Of a stretch of 64,000 nt of DNA, positions 11,831-24,170 are shown in pieces. Each line of letters begins with the position of its first letter. The first letter of the stretch is position 1. The notes under the pieces are model-generated. The model did not search any database. It was not told the DNA's origin and saw only the letters and a program-made list of their open reading frames with translations. Both the position numbers and the translations under genes were made by a program. Origin of the DNA: Oscheius onirici (Eukaryota > Nematoda > Chromadorea > Rhabditida > Rhabditidae); contig OW051473.1 of assembly GCA_932521025.1 (NCBI GenBank), positions 10,168,001-10,232,000 on the forward strand, written 5' to 3'.

Positions 11831-11855
11831 ATATTTATTCGAATAAAACAGGATA
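11831..11855. terminator. Palindromic poly(A) signal after the small heat-shock gene
   Basis: The core TTTATTCGAATAAA is its own reverse complement, so it presents AATAAA on both strands. The whole 25-base stretch recurs exactly at 12909 to 12933. Confidence 0.75.
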
Positions 11856-13316
11856 TTGGAATTCAACACGACGATATACACTAAGTTTGTTCTGATTTTG
11901 CGTTCTTTTGCCATTTGAGTTTTTGGGTGAAGGAAGAATCGTAGAATGTGGAGCATCGCAAGCGGCTGAATCAGCACCTTGTTTGAAACAATCACGTGAT
12001 CCAAATGTTTCCAGGTATTTGCGCAACATGATATATTTCCAAGATTCGAATCGCTGAAAATGTCCAGCGTTTAAAAACTAAAAACCATACTGAGAACTGA
12101 ATCAGACGTATAAATATATTTATTTACATAAAATACAACAGTGAAATCTGACAAGAATTGTCGTGATGTTCTTCGACGAAACGTAGGCAGAGCAGCTTGC
12201 AACTATCCGAACAGTCTGTGGCATGTACTGCACATAAAATATCAATTTTCTAGTCCCAGAACTCCTTTGTATTGTTCCTTAAGTTATTTTTTGTGCAAAA
12301 AACAACAGTTCCTATCGTTTTAAGCGTCCCAAAATATTATAACCGTATCATAAAACCCCATGATCTTTCAATTCGTTTTTGACGCTAAAAATGCAATTTT
12401 TCGGTTCAAGTTGAGAGATCTGAACCATCAACTGTATTTTTGGTACTAGGTTGGCTGCCTTCGGCTGCTTCAGTTCAAAGTTTCAGCGCAAATTCATTTT
12501 TTTGGGTCTAGCGAGCTGTTAGTCGACAATTCGAGAAATTTATTTGCTATTTCTGTGTTCTAGTGGTCGTTTCACACCCGTTTTTTGCTACGTACCTCCT
12601 GAGTATTTTACTTCCAACTCTTTTTCTGCGTCGTTAAAGATTGATCTTCGTCTAAGTATTCGTTGTCCAATACTTCCGTAATTTCCGATTTCCTCATTGA
12701 ACAGATGGAACCGCCATTAGAGACCAACCATTTTGTGGGTAGATTGTCCATTGACCGAAGAGTGGGATTATTTAAGAATCTGCAAGTATACAAATGACAA
12801 AAAGGAGTTGAAAACGGTAAGCCGAGATTTTAGGGAGAAGGCGCGCATTATGCGGAGAGGGCAAGTGGCTGTGCTCGATCGATCCACTGTTTTGAATTAT
12901 CGCGGGATATATTTATTCGAATAAAACAGGATACCAGATGGTCAATAGTTGCGCGTGTTTGCACGGCGTAATGATTTCAATATTTGAATCGCTGAAAGAA
13001 TTCTAACACATAAGTCTTGTAATAAAAATGTAAGCATCATAATAGTACCTTTATTTCAAAAAATGAGACCAAAAACCTAGAGATCAAAAAATGTAAACAG
13101 TACATAACCAGTTCCGATATTGGCTGACAACTTGTGCATCACAATGACTGATATGAGTTTTTCTGCTGCCAGAGAGAAGAGGAGATCAATCGTTTTCAAT
13201 AGTCATAGCCCGTTTAAGCGGAGTCAGTTCTCTCATGGGGACGTTGTTCTTTATCGAGATGTCCCGACTTGAATAGCGCCTGTTTTCGGGTACGCGGAGA
13301 TTTGCACCGTGATTCT
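11856..13316. other. Intergenic, with partial duplication of the sHSP 3' flank
   Basis: No exon could be supported. It holds the second copy of the 25-base signal (12909-12933), and gaatcgctgaaa occurs after both copies (about 12048 and 12986), so the sHSP 3' flank seems to have been copied here in diverged form. Confidence 0.5.
12909..12933. repeat. Second copy of the palindromic 25-base poly(A)-signal segment
   Basis: Identical to 11831-11855. No gene was found ending here, so it may mark a lost gene copy. Confidence 0.8.
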
Positions 13317-14878
13317 TCAAGCAAATGCTTTTTTGCTGAAACTTTTTACGTTAAGTTGTTTTGAGAGTTCAATTACTTTTTGAGAATCGGCCAGTCTTGA
13401 CTCTAGAGTAGTTTCAGGGTGACCACTTGCTGTTGTTTGCCCAGTTGTTCTTCTTAAAGTGTACCATCTCTTCAGGTTGTTGCATCCGACAGTTTCGAAC
13501 AGAACCTGAACTCGAATCTGTTTGTTTTCTTCAGTTTTTCTTACTTTGCGATATTTTGAGCTAAACGCTATGTAAACGAGAATAGTACAGGCTCCCCAAA
13601 GATTCACAAGAAGGGCAGATATCTCCACTAGCAATGTTTCCACAAAACTGGCAGTGTATGCCCCGATGAGTTCCATGACATTGTTGATAAAGGCGAGAAC
13701 GTTGAACAGCATGAAGAATGTCATGATGGCTACCAGCATCAGACTGATGTTCTGTTCCTTCGATCTGTCGTTTCTGAGTTGCAGATTTATGAAATTCTCA
13801 GGTTTCAGCTCACCCGCAATGCGTGTTCGCAGGCTTTTTTAGCAGAGCCGTCGAGACACTGCTGCCACCGGCCACAGTCACAACTTCGGCCTTTTGACCG
13901 TTCGGAACGGAGAAACGGCTCTTTTCTTGTGAAATGACTGAAATTTAACGTTGTTAAGAAATTTAGTGCCTTACATCCTCCTAAAGTTCTGCTCGACTCT
14001 CGGATGGCAAAAATTATTCTAACATTCAAGTAGATTAGTGAGAAGAACGGCAAGAAGAACATGACAAAGCTGTATGCCCCGTTCCGGTAGTAGATTGTAT
14101 AATTTTCGCCGAACATGAATTCTGACGGACTGACTATCGGTATGATTTGAGTGATGTTCTGTCTGAAAGTAAGAACTTTGCGAGAATTTTTGAATTTTCA
14201 ACCTTGTGGATATACAGTTCTGAATGGCCAACTCGAACCATCTGGTGATGTTAAAGAGAAATGACCATAAGACCATTCCGAAGAGTAAACATCGCACCGT
14301 GCTGCGACTATTTATTCGGCGCGACTGAAATTTCTTCTGGTTAAATGTTTTGCCTTAAAACTTACAGCACTGAATGGATGGCATATTGCAATGTATCTGT
14401 GTAAAGCTACCAAAACAGTCAGGTAGACAGAACATGTCAAGGATGACTGTGCAATGGGGTAGAAGAAGATTATCAAGTAGGCCGAGATCAGAGCAACTGA
14501 ATATTCTATGTACTCAACTTTCGGAAATGCTACCTGTCCTGTTTGATCCCTCGGCGTACACCGGCACAGAAAACACGAAAAAGGAGGAGACAAGAACTGA
14601 CAAGTCGCTGATACTTAATGCAAGAAAGAACCAGTTAATTGGCTGTCGTCTCATCTGAAAATCATTGTTTTTAACTAAACAAAACATGGAAAAAGTACCG
14701 ATCTTCTCGTATAGACCATGATGTTTACGCAGTTGAAGAAGATTCCGCAAATGTACGTGATGGGCATGGCGTAGGCTCGGAAAGCCAGCTGGACGTCGGT
14801 AAAGTCGGCCGAAGGACTCGTATCACACATTGCACCGTCGACAGTCATGCCGGCCTGGAAGCAAGCTGTTGGTATCAT
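13317..14878 (-). CDS. Rhodopsin-class GPCR, FMRFamide-receptor type
   Basis: Seven minus-strand exons (14699-14878, 14534-14654, 14366-14505, 14203-14324, 13975-14162, 13814-13937, 13317-13773) join in frame to 443 residues. Seven hydrophobic segments are visible. TM2 contains LALSISDLSVLV; TM3 ends VALHRYIAICHP, a variant of the DRY motif with His for Asp; TM5 is SFVMFFLPFFSLIYLNV; TM6 is LMLVAIMTFFMLFNVL; TM7 has NLWGACTILVY in place of the usual NPxxY, as in FMRFamide and myosuppressin receptors. The tail after SSKYRKVRK is polar. This family senses peptides at the plasma membrane of neurons or muscle; the ligand is unknown. The intron at 14506-14533 is only 28 bases. A further 5' exon cannot be excluded. 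Confidence 0.88.
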
Positions 14879-17800
14879 GTCGAAGCGCAGTCAGCCAAAG
14901 GTGGAACTCTCCCTCCCCAAGTTAGCCACTTCCGACAACAGGTGCTATGTGACGTAGCGTTTTTGCGATTCTGATTTGTCTCTTTTGAAAAAGAGACAAA
15001 CTTTCCAGAAATAGCAATATCTTCGGGCTTGACTCTATTTTAAGAAAAACTCACACGGTAGGTCTTGTTGCCTATGGTGATCTCATCACCGTAGGCCCAA
15101 GTATCCATCAGGAAAGGAGAAGAACAAAGAATAGGGACAGATCATGCGCTTATCCGTCTAGACTTTCCAACATTTTGGACTTATTCCTTAACGATAATCT
15201 CCTCATCATGTTATAGAGACAAGAGTAAGATAGGGATAGGACAGGGAAAACCTTGGAAAAGGTTTTGATCTTCAGTTGCAGCTGCCAAAAGATCGCTACA
15301 AAAACGGCTCCGTTTATGAAGAAAAAGCTTAAAATGTTGCTTTCCTAAAATTGTGCAATAACTTCCTCTTGGTCCAATGAGCCAGTAGCGCAAAGAAAAA
15401 CTTGGGAATTTGGCAATTAGTGCAAAGGCCAGATTGGTCGCACTCCGACTTGAGAATATTATATGGCTATAAGCATACGTGAGGATTCTCAGTTCATAAC
15501 GGAGCCGCTGCCATTTGACCTACATCAAGAAGGATTTCTGCTCATCGGTCAACAAATGGTTGCCCGACTATTCTGTTAACACTTAATGCAATTCAATATA
15601 ACCTATAAAAAGTGGCGTAATTTCAAAACAAGGGAAAATATTTTGAGTCATTCTCTCTCCCGCTATGGTAATGTAATCCCTATTTGTTTAATGTCATTCT
15701 GAGGAGCTGGGAAGAAATGCCAGCAAATTTAGGGCGCATGGACTCGCGGAATCGAACGTTTACTTCCGAACAAAGGTTATTCACACTTCATCCATCTACC
15801 AAGAAGTTGACACCCGACCGAAAATAGCCCTCTAGCCGTGCAGAAAACATGACGGGATCTAGAGTGAATATATCAAAAGTATTATTACACGCTATTACTT
15901 AATTGGCGACAGAGTTTCTAGAGTTTTGCGAAGAAACGTGCCAACGCAGAAGATGAGCAAGAGGATTAAGTAGGCAGATCGTGTTTCGCTACGTTTTTTT
16001 AACCAGAAAGTCGGCATGAGCTGGCAAGATGGGCACATTCTCAGGTAATCACTGTTTTTGCGGCTTTCTAGGAATAGTTACCGGAAATACCTCACCAATA
16101 CGTGGACTTTGATCAAAGTTATAAAGCGATACACTTTCAAGTTCTATAGTTACTAGCCCGGTTCAAAAATTTAAAGTTCTCTTAAAGGGACTAACATTAT
16201 TAAAGAGTAAATCATTCTAATTTGAGCCTCGTCACGATTTGTCTATTTTTATTGCTATTTTTCAAGGTTTGCACGGGTTGGTTACGTTGGTTGCGTTTTA
16301 GTTTTTTCAAGTCCACAAAAGCTGGTTACGGTAAAACTGAGATGTCTAGAAAATTGCCGACGGATTTTTTGAGTAGACGTATTACGACTTTGTCGGCATG
16401 TAGATCAGTAGTATGGGCTTAATCACCGATCTAGGAGCCATTATCACGATAATGAAAGAGTGTGGGCAAAGCTACTGCGATCCAGAATTTGAATAACAGG
16501 AAGCCGTGTGGGCTCCTTGAGAAGGGCAGTAATAGTTAATGCTGTTTGCATATAAATATGGTCTCAGTTTTAATGCTGCCTGATCGAGATCATGTTTTCA
16601 GGAAAAAAGAGACTCTAATCTGATTTGTTGAGTTATAGATGTGAGATACTTCTCACGACGTCAGGAGATACAGGAAATACAACTCTGCGCCCCGGTTGAA
16701 AAGTTGTGTACTTCCATGTGAATATGAGACATATGGTGGGGTAGTTGACTTGACTCGTTGGCAATTACTTAGCTCTCGGATTTCCTTACAACTTGTCACA
16801 TCATAAGGAAGGAGAGGAAAACGAGAGTAAAGGTTCCCGAACTTCCCAAATTAGACGTCTAAGTGCCCGCGCAACAGATCAAATATGCTGTTCCTGGAAT
16901 CCTTTTTGCCTTTATTGCAAGTTCATTTGGCCTACGTGTGGATTGGAGACAAGAGTTCGAAAGTCGTCTCATGTCCATTACTACGGCTACCCGAACTCAT
17001 TTCACATAATAGCTGGTAATAATCTCAAAAGGGCATGGAGACGGTCAGTCGGCACAAAAGACTACCAATTGGATGTGCAAGAACATTTTTTCCAGAGCCA
17101 GTTGACGGCTAATTAGCAAATAACGGAACCATAATTAGATATACCCACATATGCGACGGAGAAGAAGCGACACGGGCACTTTTCTATTTGAACAGGTTAA
17201 TGCGAGCAAATGACGAATTTGACACTAGGAATGAGATAATCCCTTTTGATGTCTACATGTGCCTAAGGAATGAATCCATGTAGAACTTTCCGAAGAAAAT
17301 GAAAGGGAGGAGGTATATTTTGGTGATTTCCTGTTATTGTGTTGTGGAACTCACCGAACGTGACAAGTTGCTCGCCATATGGTCGAAAACTAGTTCATGG
17401 TAATCGTAACAAACACTCCACAAATCGGATGAATCTTTGCTTTCAATCTTTTGCTGCTACTTGTTTGTGTGTCGGCTAATTGACTAATAAGCTCGGGTGG
17501 AAACCATACGGGCAGAGAGAATAAAACAAACAGGGGGAGCCGTGACAACACAAAACAAAAGATTTAGCTCACCTTGACGTATTTTTTCATAGTCGCGGAC
17601 CCGGAGGCCCTACTTCGAGGTTTTAACTTCTCGAGAAGAAGAAGTGCGCAAAGAAAGGCAAATTGGCCGACGGCACTGAATTTTTCATTTCAGAACACAG
17701 CGTGGCTGCACCGGCGGAAATTAACAAACATACTGATCCAGGCGGAATTTAGTTTTGTTTTTTGAAAAAATGGTGCAGAAATTTGAGGTGAGACACGAAA

Positions 17801-18543
17801 AGATGAAAAAGTTACACGGAAGTTGAGAAAAGTTTGAAAGTCAGAGTAAGGATCCCGTTACAATGTCAACATTCGTCAAGATAGGTGTAGTTTGGAAGTA
17901 AATTTTTGGAAGAAGTCTGTAAACAGAAGAAGCTAAACAGAATTAGCTATTCTTTCCATTTAAATGAGCAAATTGGACACTTGCAGAAAACAGTTTTCTT
18001 TCAGAAAAAATCTTCCAAAATTACACGTTAAACCAAGCGAAGCCTTTTAAAGTACAGGATGTTCGAATGACGGCGACTAGTCAAGGAAGAAGAGCTCCAG
18101 ATTTTGACAGACAATGACGGATGAACAGCTTCAAGTTCGAGGAATTTCAAACGCCCGGAGTGATATTTGATCCAATAAGATTCTGCTGAACATGAGGAAA
18201 ACAGCGTCTTCTTCTGAGAAGAAGCAAAGTTGGAATCCAAGAACAGCTCCCGGCCCAAAGAAGGTTTCATAGATCCTTGTCATTAAACTAATTAGGAGAG
18301 GTTGCCACTGCTAGAACAAATTCTATGGTATTCCCAGTAGGCAGCTTGTTTCTAAGGTCATATCAGTCCCTATTTCTGAGCTTTGAGCTCAATCCCGTTG
18401 ACATCATTAAACTTTGAGGAAAGATGTTAGACGGAGGGTCGAGTCTAGCAATGCTAGACTCTAGTCGAACAGTTAAACAGAGGCGATTAGATAAAGAGAA
18501 AGAGTCAGAGTGCTCCTACCTCTGAGCATTGCTGCAGTCAACA
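14879..18543. other. About 3.7 kb with no supported gene
   Basis: Only short, overlapping open frames with no splice logic or family signature. A small perfect hairpin lies at 14975-15000 (tttgtctctttt, two-base loop, aaaagagacaaa). It probably contains the upstream regions of the divergent receptor and P450 genes. Confidence 0.5.
14975..15000. repeat. Perfect 12-bp hairpin
   Basis: TTTGTCTCTTTT and its exact reverse complement separated by two bases, about 100 bases upstream of the receptor start codon. Function unknown. Confidence 0.8.
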
Positions 18544-21500
18544 ATGTTTTGGCTCATTCTCTTTACCTTTTTAATAGTCTACTTAATATACCTTTTCTGG
18601 TAAGTTTAAAGTTAGAAACATATAGAGCTTCTTAGGGAACGGAAAAAGGCTTTCAAATTGCGTGAACAGCTTGGATTAAAGGGTCCTCCTACTCACTTTA
18701 TGTTCGGAAATATGGATTATTTCATTAACCGAAATAAGGAGATGGGCTACGATGATGGCTATATTCAGCTGGAAAAGTGGGCTCAGGAGTATGGAGATAC
18801 TTTTGGGTTTAATGAAAAACTTTCAATAGCAATAGAAAGCTTCAGCTTGTACATGGGCTCAAATCTACAAATTGTCTCGGTTGACGAAGCTTTTGTAAAG
18901 GAGGCCTTCATCCGTCAGTTTTCCAATTTCTCCGACCGAGTAGTGCCTGATGTCTTCAAAAACAATGGTATTAGAAGCTTAGTCTTGTTTATATCCTCAT
19001 TATTAGGCCTGCAGCAGTCCCTAGTCCAAATGGGCAAGGCTGAAGGGTGGAAGGAGGTAAGGAGCTGTGTTTCTCCCATGTTTTCAACAGGTTTCGCAGA
19101 TAAAATAACCCCCAAATATTTCCACCCGTTCAGGTAAAATGAGAATTATGTATGAGACTGTCAAGGACAAAATCGACGAATTCATGATTATTGTCGAGGA
19201 ACACAGCGCCAATGGAGCTCGTTTCGATATTTACGAGTAAGTCACTTACCACCTTGGTGTAGCGAGGCATTGTTTATTCCTTGTGTGTGTTGCCACCCTC
19301 TCCGAAAAAAAGCTGAAAACAATTTCTTAACGAGGAGAAAATGTGAACTTTGAAAAGAGGAAGTGGAAAAGATTATGCTGGGTAGGGTAACTTTGTTGCA
19401 ATTTTCCTCTACGCTATGTTTACTCCCAACGGGATGACTAATTCGTGTTTGGTAAGGAGTGAGACATATACTGGAATATGTGCTTTAAACATGTAATCTT
19501 AAGCAAAAATCTCAGCTCATTTATAAACCCTTTTCTTTTCTTAGGCCTTTTTTAGGATCGGAAGCGTGAGCACTAAGTTAAAGTGATTGAGCTGAATTCA
19601 CCTTGATAAGCAAGAGTTAAGTATAAGCCATAATAAAAGAGGAAGTTTAAAGGATTTTACAGATATACTTTTTACCCCGAAAACACGAGAAAGAAGAGAG
19701 TCTCTACGTCGTTAAGACATAGTAAATAAACTAGCCGAAAATCTCCGCTCATTTACGAGCTTTTTCGGATACAGTGGATTGCCGTGTGGCTTTATAAAAA
19801 ACTAACTTGAAGACAAAGGAAATTTCTGGTACTGTGCTTATTTTAACGTACGATTAAGGGAAAATCTAAGAAATCATTAATTAAGGTCTTAACATACTAC
19901 GATAAGTAAACTGCGACTGATTATAAAGTCAAAAAGTTGGAAGAAACATCAAATGCGTGTTTTTGGCTAAGAATAAAGAAGCAAAATATAGTAATGCGAA
20001 CACCACATGACAATACGAGTTGTTTCCTGAATGCAGGTGGCATAATTTTGATTGTTTTTGAGTTTTGTCAACACTTCTAATATCAGTGTTCCATTGTAGC
20101 GACTTTCAAGCCCTGACGATGGATGTCATCGGAAAGTGTGCCTTCGCCATTGAAAGCAACTGTCAGAGGGATAGAAAAGAGGTAGGAAGTATCAAGTTAA
20201 AGCATACCGAAAATGCAGATTTTCTACACGAGGGCGAAGGAAATGTTCAACCAGATCGACATGAAGGCTAATCTTCTCGTCCCCCTTTCTAGTAAGTATA
20301 AAATTGACCGAAAAAATATCTCGATTGGGCTTGTTATCGTCCTCAAAAGATACTTAGAGTGTACGAGAAAGCAGATGCTACATAGATAAAGGAAATATGC
20401 TCTGGGCTTCCTGACCACGAATTAGACGTTTAGGGTGAACTGAGCTGTGAGATTTGCATTTCACCCGGAAATAGGTAGGAGAACTAGTAACTTCTTGGAA
20501 TGCGACCGGATATTCTACCAAAATGGCAAAATATCGCCATCGTTTTGCAAGGCGAGGATTCGAAAGTAAATTAGTGCAATTGGGTGAAACATAAAGGTTT
20601 ATGAGCAAAATATGTTGACTTGGAGCCAAAGAATCGGGCGCATCCAAATCGGGAAATTTCCAGTCATACGGACGTTTTCATACTGACAAACTAGACGGGC
20701 AAACGTTTTGATACTCACCCAAAGATACGCAGCCAAAATTCTAATAACTGAGGGTTGGGTATCAAACGTTTGAATATTACACGGGTCTTGGAAAGAACAT
20801 TTTAAAAGTTATTCTGCTCTGTAGCTTCTTTACTAACTATGTCAGTATAAGAGTAAAAGTTACCATACACATGCGCAAATAAATTGTCTTTTCTTTGAAG
20901 TGGGCGCTGGCAAGAGTAGAGGGTAATTAGAGAAGATCAAGAAGGAAAATGGAGAAGATGTGTCCGTCGGAGCTCGTTTAGCCCCGATCTCTTTCTCAAT
21001 TTTCAGATCTAAACAGATTCACGTAGGAGAGGGAGAGAACGAGTTAAAGAGAGAGAGAGAGTCAGGAAGTTGGGTCAAAGTTTCATTCGGGCATCATACT
21101 TTTACGACGAACTTCCTCGTGCCATTTATAGGCTTCCCAGGAGTCGGGAACTGGGCTCTCGGTACAAAAGATCTCTCTAGGGCGTTCCCAAAGTCGCACG
21201 GAGGCACAAAAGACCCGTAACAGAATTTCCCCTGTTTGGGCGCGATCAACGGCCTACTGATTTCTAAAGCTTCACGCCGATCTTTTAATGAGAACGGCAC
21301 CTTATCGCAGCTTTCTCGGAAAATACATCCCCATTTTCAGTCTTTGCATCGGAATTCAATTGGCTATGGAAATACTTTTATCCGAGATCGGCAATGGCTG
21401 CTGCTGAGCAACCTCTGTTAGATGGGTTGGGAAAAGTGTAAGTTTCATTTAATGGCGCGTTGCCAAGCAGAGATGGCCAAAAATGCTCATCACTACGCTG

Positions 21501-22444
21501 AAAACAAGAAAAGCGTTTGTTGAAAGAACAAAGACTAAAGATTTTTGCAGCTACGACCAGCGGAAGGCTGAAGGCTCTTCTGACAGCTACGACATTCTCC
21601 AGCTTCTTTTGAACAAAGAAGAGACTCCGGGAAAGGTTTCGACCCGAAATTTAGCTTCTAACCAGTCATTCAGGGCCTCTCTCGTACCCAGGTCATTGAA
21701 AACTGTTTTGCCTTCCTCCTGGCTGGCTACGAAACTACGTCGACTGCCTTAGGTTACTGTGCGTATCTTCTGGCCACGCATCCAGAAATCCAACAAAAAT
21801 TGTATATGGAAATCAAAGAAACCAGAGAAGAACATGTAGGAGTATAATCATCTTAAAATGCTACCTTTTAGGAGCTAACTTTTGACTCGATTCACAATAT
21901 GAAGTACCTCGACGCCGTCTTTAAAGAGAGCCTTCGAATCTACCCTCCAGTTATCAAGTAACCATTTTTTTGTATTATTTCATGTTTTTTAGCTTCACAG
22001 GTCGCGAATGCGTTGCCGATACAACCGTGAACGGAATCTTTGTTCCTAAAGGAACATGGATCTTCGTTCCTCCTTACACCATGCATCACCGCGAATCTCA
22101 TTGGCCAAATCCTTCCAAATTCGAGCCGGAGAGGTGAATTTCTAGAATTGCAGTGAAAACATCAGTCTCAGATTCTTGGACTGGGACGACAAGTCCTCAG
22201 TGAACTGGGTTCCTTTCGGACTTGGACCTCGCTTCTGTGTAGGGATGAGGTTTGCCGAAATGGAATTTAAAATGACTCTGGCAAAGCTGATGGACAAGTT
22301 CAAAATTATCAATCCTCCCGGAGAACCGGTTTTGTGACTTTCTTGTTGTTTCAAGGAAATGTTCAGAAATTGATTGGAAACACTATTGGAATCATCATGC
22401 AGCCCCTTGGAGGAATTCATGTTCAACTGGAGAAGAGATCATAA
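18544..22444 (+). CDS. Cytochrome P450 (CYP3-clan-like)
   Basis: A microsomal haem monooxygenase. The N-terminus MFWLILFTFLIVYLIYLFW is the membrane anchor. Visible motifs: LGLKGPPTHFMFGN, FSNFSDRVVPDVF, a helix-C block WKEVRSCVSPMFSTGKM, LTMDVIGKCAFAIESN, the I-helix LAGYETTSTALGY, the ExxR in KESLRIYPPV, FEPERFLDWD, and the haem loop FGLGPRFCVGMRFAEME with its cysteine ligand. Exons include 18544-18599, 18636-18806, 18840-18967, 19007-19090, 19134-19236, 20100-20181, 20219-20291, 21341 to about 21435, then to 21635, 21674-21835, 21872-21957, 21993-22133, 22172-22328 and 22367-22444. Two introns are long (19237-20099 and 20292-21340). The joins between about 21430 and 21555 are unresolved: the readable frames MAKNAHHYAENKKS and YDQRKAEGSSDSYD do not join in phase. 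An AATAAA follows at 22602. Confidence 0.88.
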
Positions 22445-22984
22445 ACATTGACTTTTCGCGTATGTAAAAAACAAAATTATTCGGTTTATTATTGTAAAAA
22501 ACGCAAATATCCAATGTTTGCAGTTTGAATGCGCGCGCTTTCCTGATTTTCGCGGTCTGCCACTTTAAAGTGAAGCTGCTAACTTAAAATTTGACATTGA
22601 AGAATAAAATAATTCTTAACATCTTCTTCGTTTTCTACAAATCATTTTTGCTCAGTTTATCTTAAATTTTATTGCAAACAGTGTTGTTCAAGTGTCCGCA
22701 GGGCGAGGATACACGGAACGTCTGACATTGGTGTTGGTGTTACCTATCTTCATGATGGACGTCCTCTTCAACACTGATACTAAATAGACATAACTTTCTA
22801 AAGTAATGTGAAGGATTTACTAAAAAAGCCAGAATCAAGTTATACGTGACAACACATAGAAAATATATAGCAGTGTTCTATGAAATCACTGGAAGGAGAT
22901 AACATGTGTAGGGCACACCCGGCTCTCAAAAAGAAAGAAACTAGGTTGTATAAAGACACTGGGGTATTTAAACAATAGAACCGA

Positions 22985-23768
22985 TCAGTTGCTACCGCCA
23001 CGACGGTTCGAAACACGTCCGGAAGCACGTACAGTAGCATCAGCGACGCCCTGGTCGTTGGCAGACGGTTGAATGCGATGAGAGCGACGGGTAGTGACAA
23101 GAAAGGAACGACGAGAGGTGCTAGCAGAGACGTCAGTGCTGCGATCATGTGAGGGAGCAGGAGAGGTCTGGAACGAAAACTTGACTAAAAGATTAAATCG
23201 TGAGCATTTACATTATGAACAACCTCAACTCCTGGAATTCTGCCTCCGCTAGAAGAAGAGCCGGAAATGCGGTTGCGCTAAACGATAAGCTGGTATTTTA
23301 TATTAGTCTGCCTCTCAGTCGTTCTGTTTTCCATTCTCTCTGATAACGAAACTTACGTTCGCAGGATGGGTTGCCGTTTGTTCGGGACGTCTGGCAGTCA
23401 TTCTGTCATCAGCATTGGGTCGACGGGTTCCAGAAATGGGAGCCGCCTGTGGCCTAGCCAATCCACGAGGAGCTAGAAGAGCAATCAGTCAAAAATCATT
23501 ACGGACACGGTTCGATTGTCTTTCGAACATTCGCTGAACTATTCTTTCAGCCAGTAGTTTGGTGTCCGGGCGCTGCTGTAAAATACATTTTGATTGATTC
23601 ATTGAGCCTTGCCTTATCTTTTTACAGTAAAAAGCCACATTTTGTTCAAGTTTTTAATAGAACAAAAACTCACAGAGAGTCTCGTGTTTGTAAAACCAAA
23701 CGGCTGCGCTGGTGTAGCCAAGGGATCCGGAGCAGTCCAAGGAAGACAATTTTCACGACGAGGAATAC
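22985..23768 (-). CDS. Basic Ser/Thr/Arg-rich protein of unknown function (5' end not found)
   Basis: Five exons joined in one frame: 23674-23768, 23509-23575, 23357-23472, 23212-23277 and 22985-23167. Readable segments: a Pro-rich TAPDPLATPAQPFGF, a helical RPDTKLLAERIVQRMFERQ, then low-complexity Arg/Ser/Thr sequence such as ISGTRRPNADDRMTARRP, SGSSSSGGRIPG and SASTSRRSFLVTTRRS, ending VRASGRVSNRRGGSN. The composition predicts a disordered, possibly RNA-binding or structural protein. I recognise no domain. No start codon was found upstream of 23768. Phases agree at four junctions, which supports a real gene. Confidence 0.6.
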
Positions 23769-24160
23769 CTGAGTTTTGCAGAATTGAATCAAAAGGTGTT
23801 GAACACTATTGAACGCTGCAGTTTTTTTTCACCATCCCAGACTGGTCACTCCCAATAGAGCGCGGTCACTGATCCCTACCTCAAAATGAAGACCTTTTGT
23901 TTTCATTTTTTCAGGAAATTTAAACGCTGTTTTCTTATGGAAATATACACTTTTTTGACTGCTTAGCAAGGCAAAGTAGGAATACAAAGGAAAATAAATC
24001 ACCTAGTTGAAGTGCTCTACTGTATAGATCCAACCAGTCCTTTAAATTCTGACCCAATGCAACGCATCAGATTTAGCGTCGCGATAATTTAAACAATCGT
24101 TTTTCCGCTTATGGTTACACGAAAAAATTCATTTTAAACGTCTTTCAAACTTTTAGTTGT

Positions 24161-24167
24161 TTTTCAG
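24161..24167 (+). promoter_or_regulatory. Candidate trans-splice acceptor
   Basis: TTTTCAG three bases before the start codon of the phosphotransferase gene, with no upstream coding exon visible. Confidence 0.5.
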
Positions 24168-24170
24168 GTG

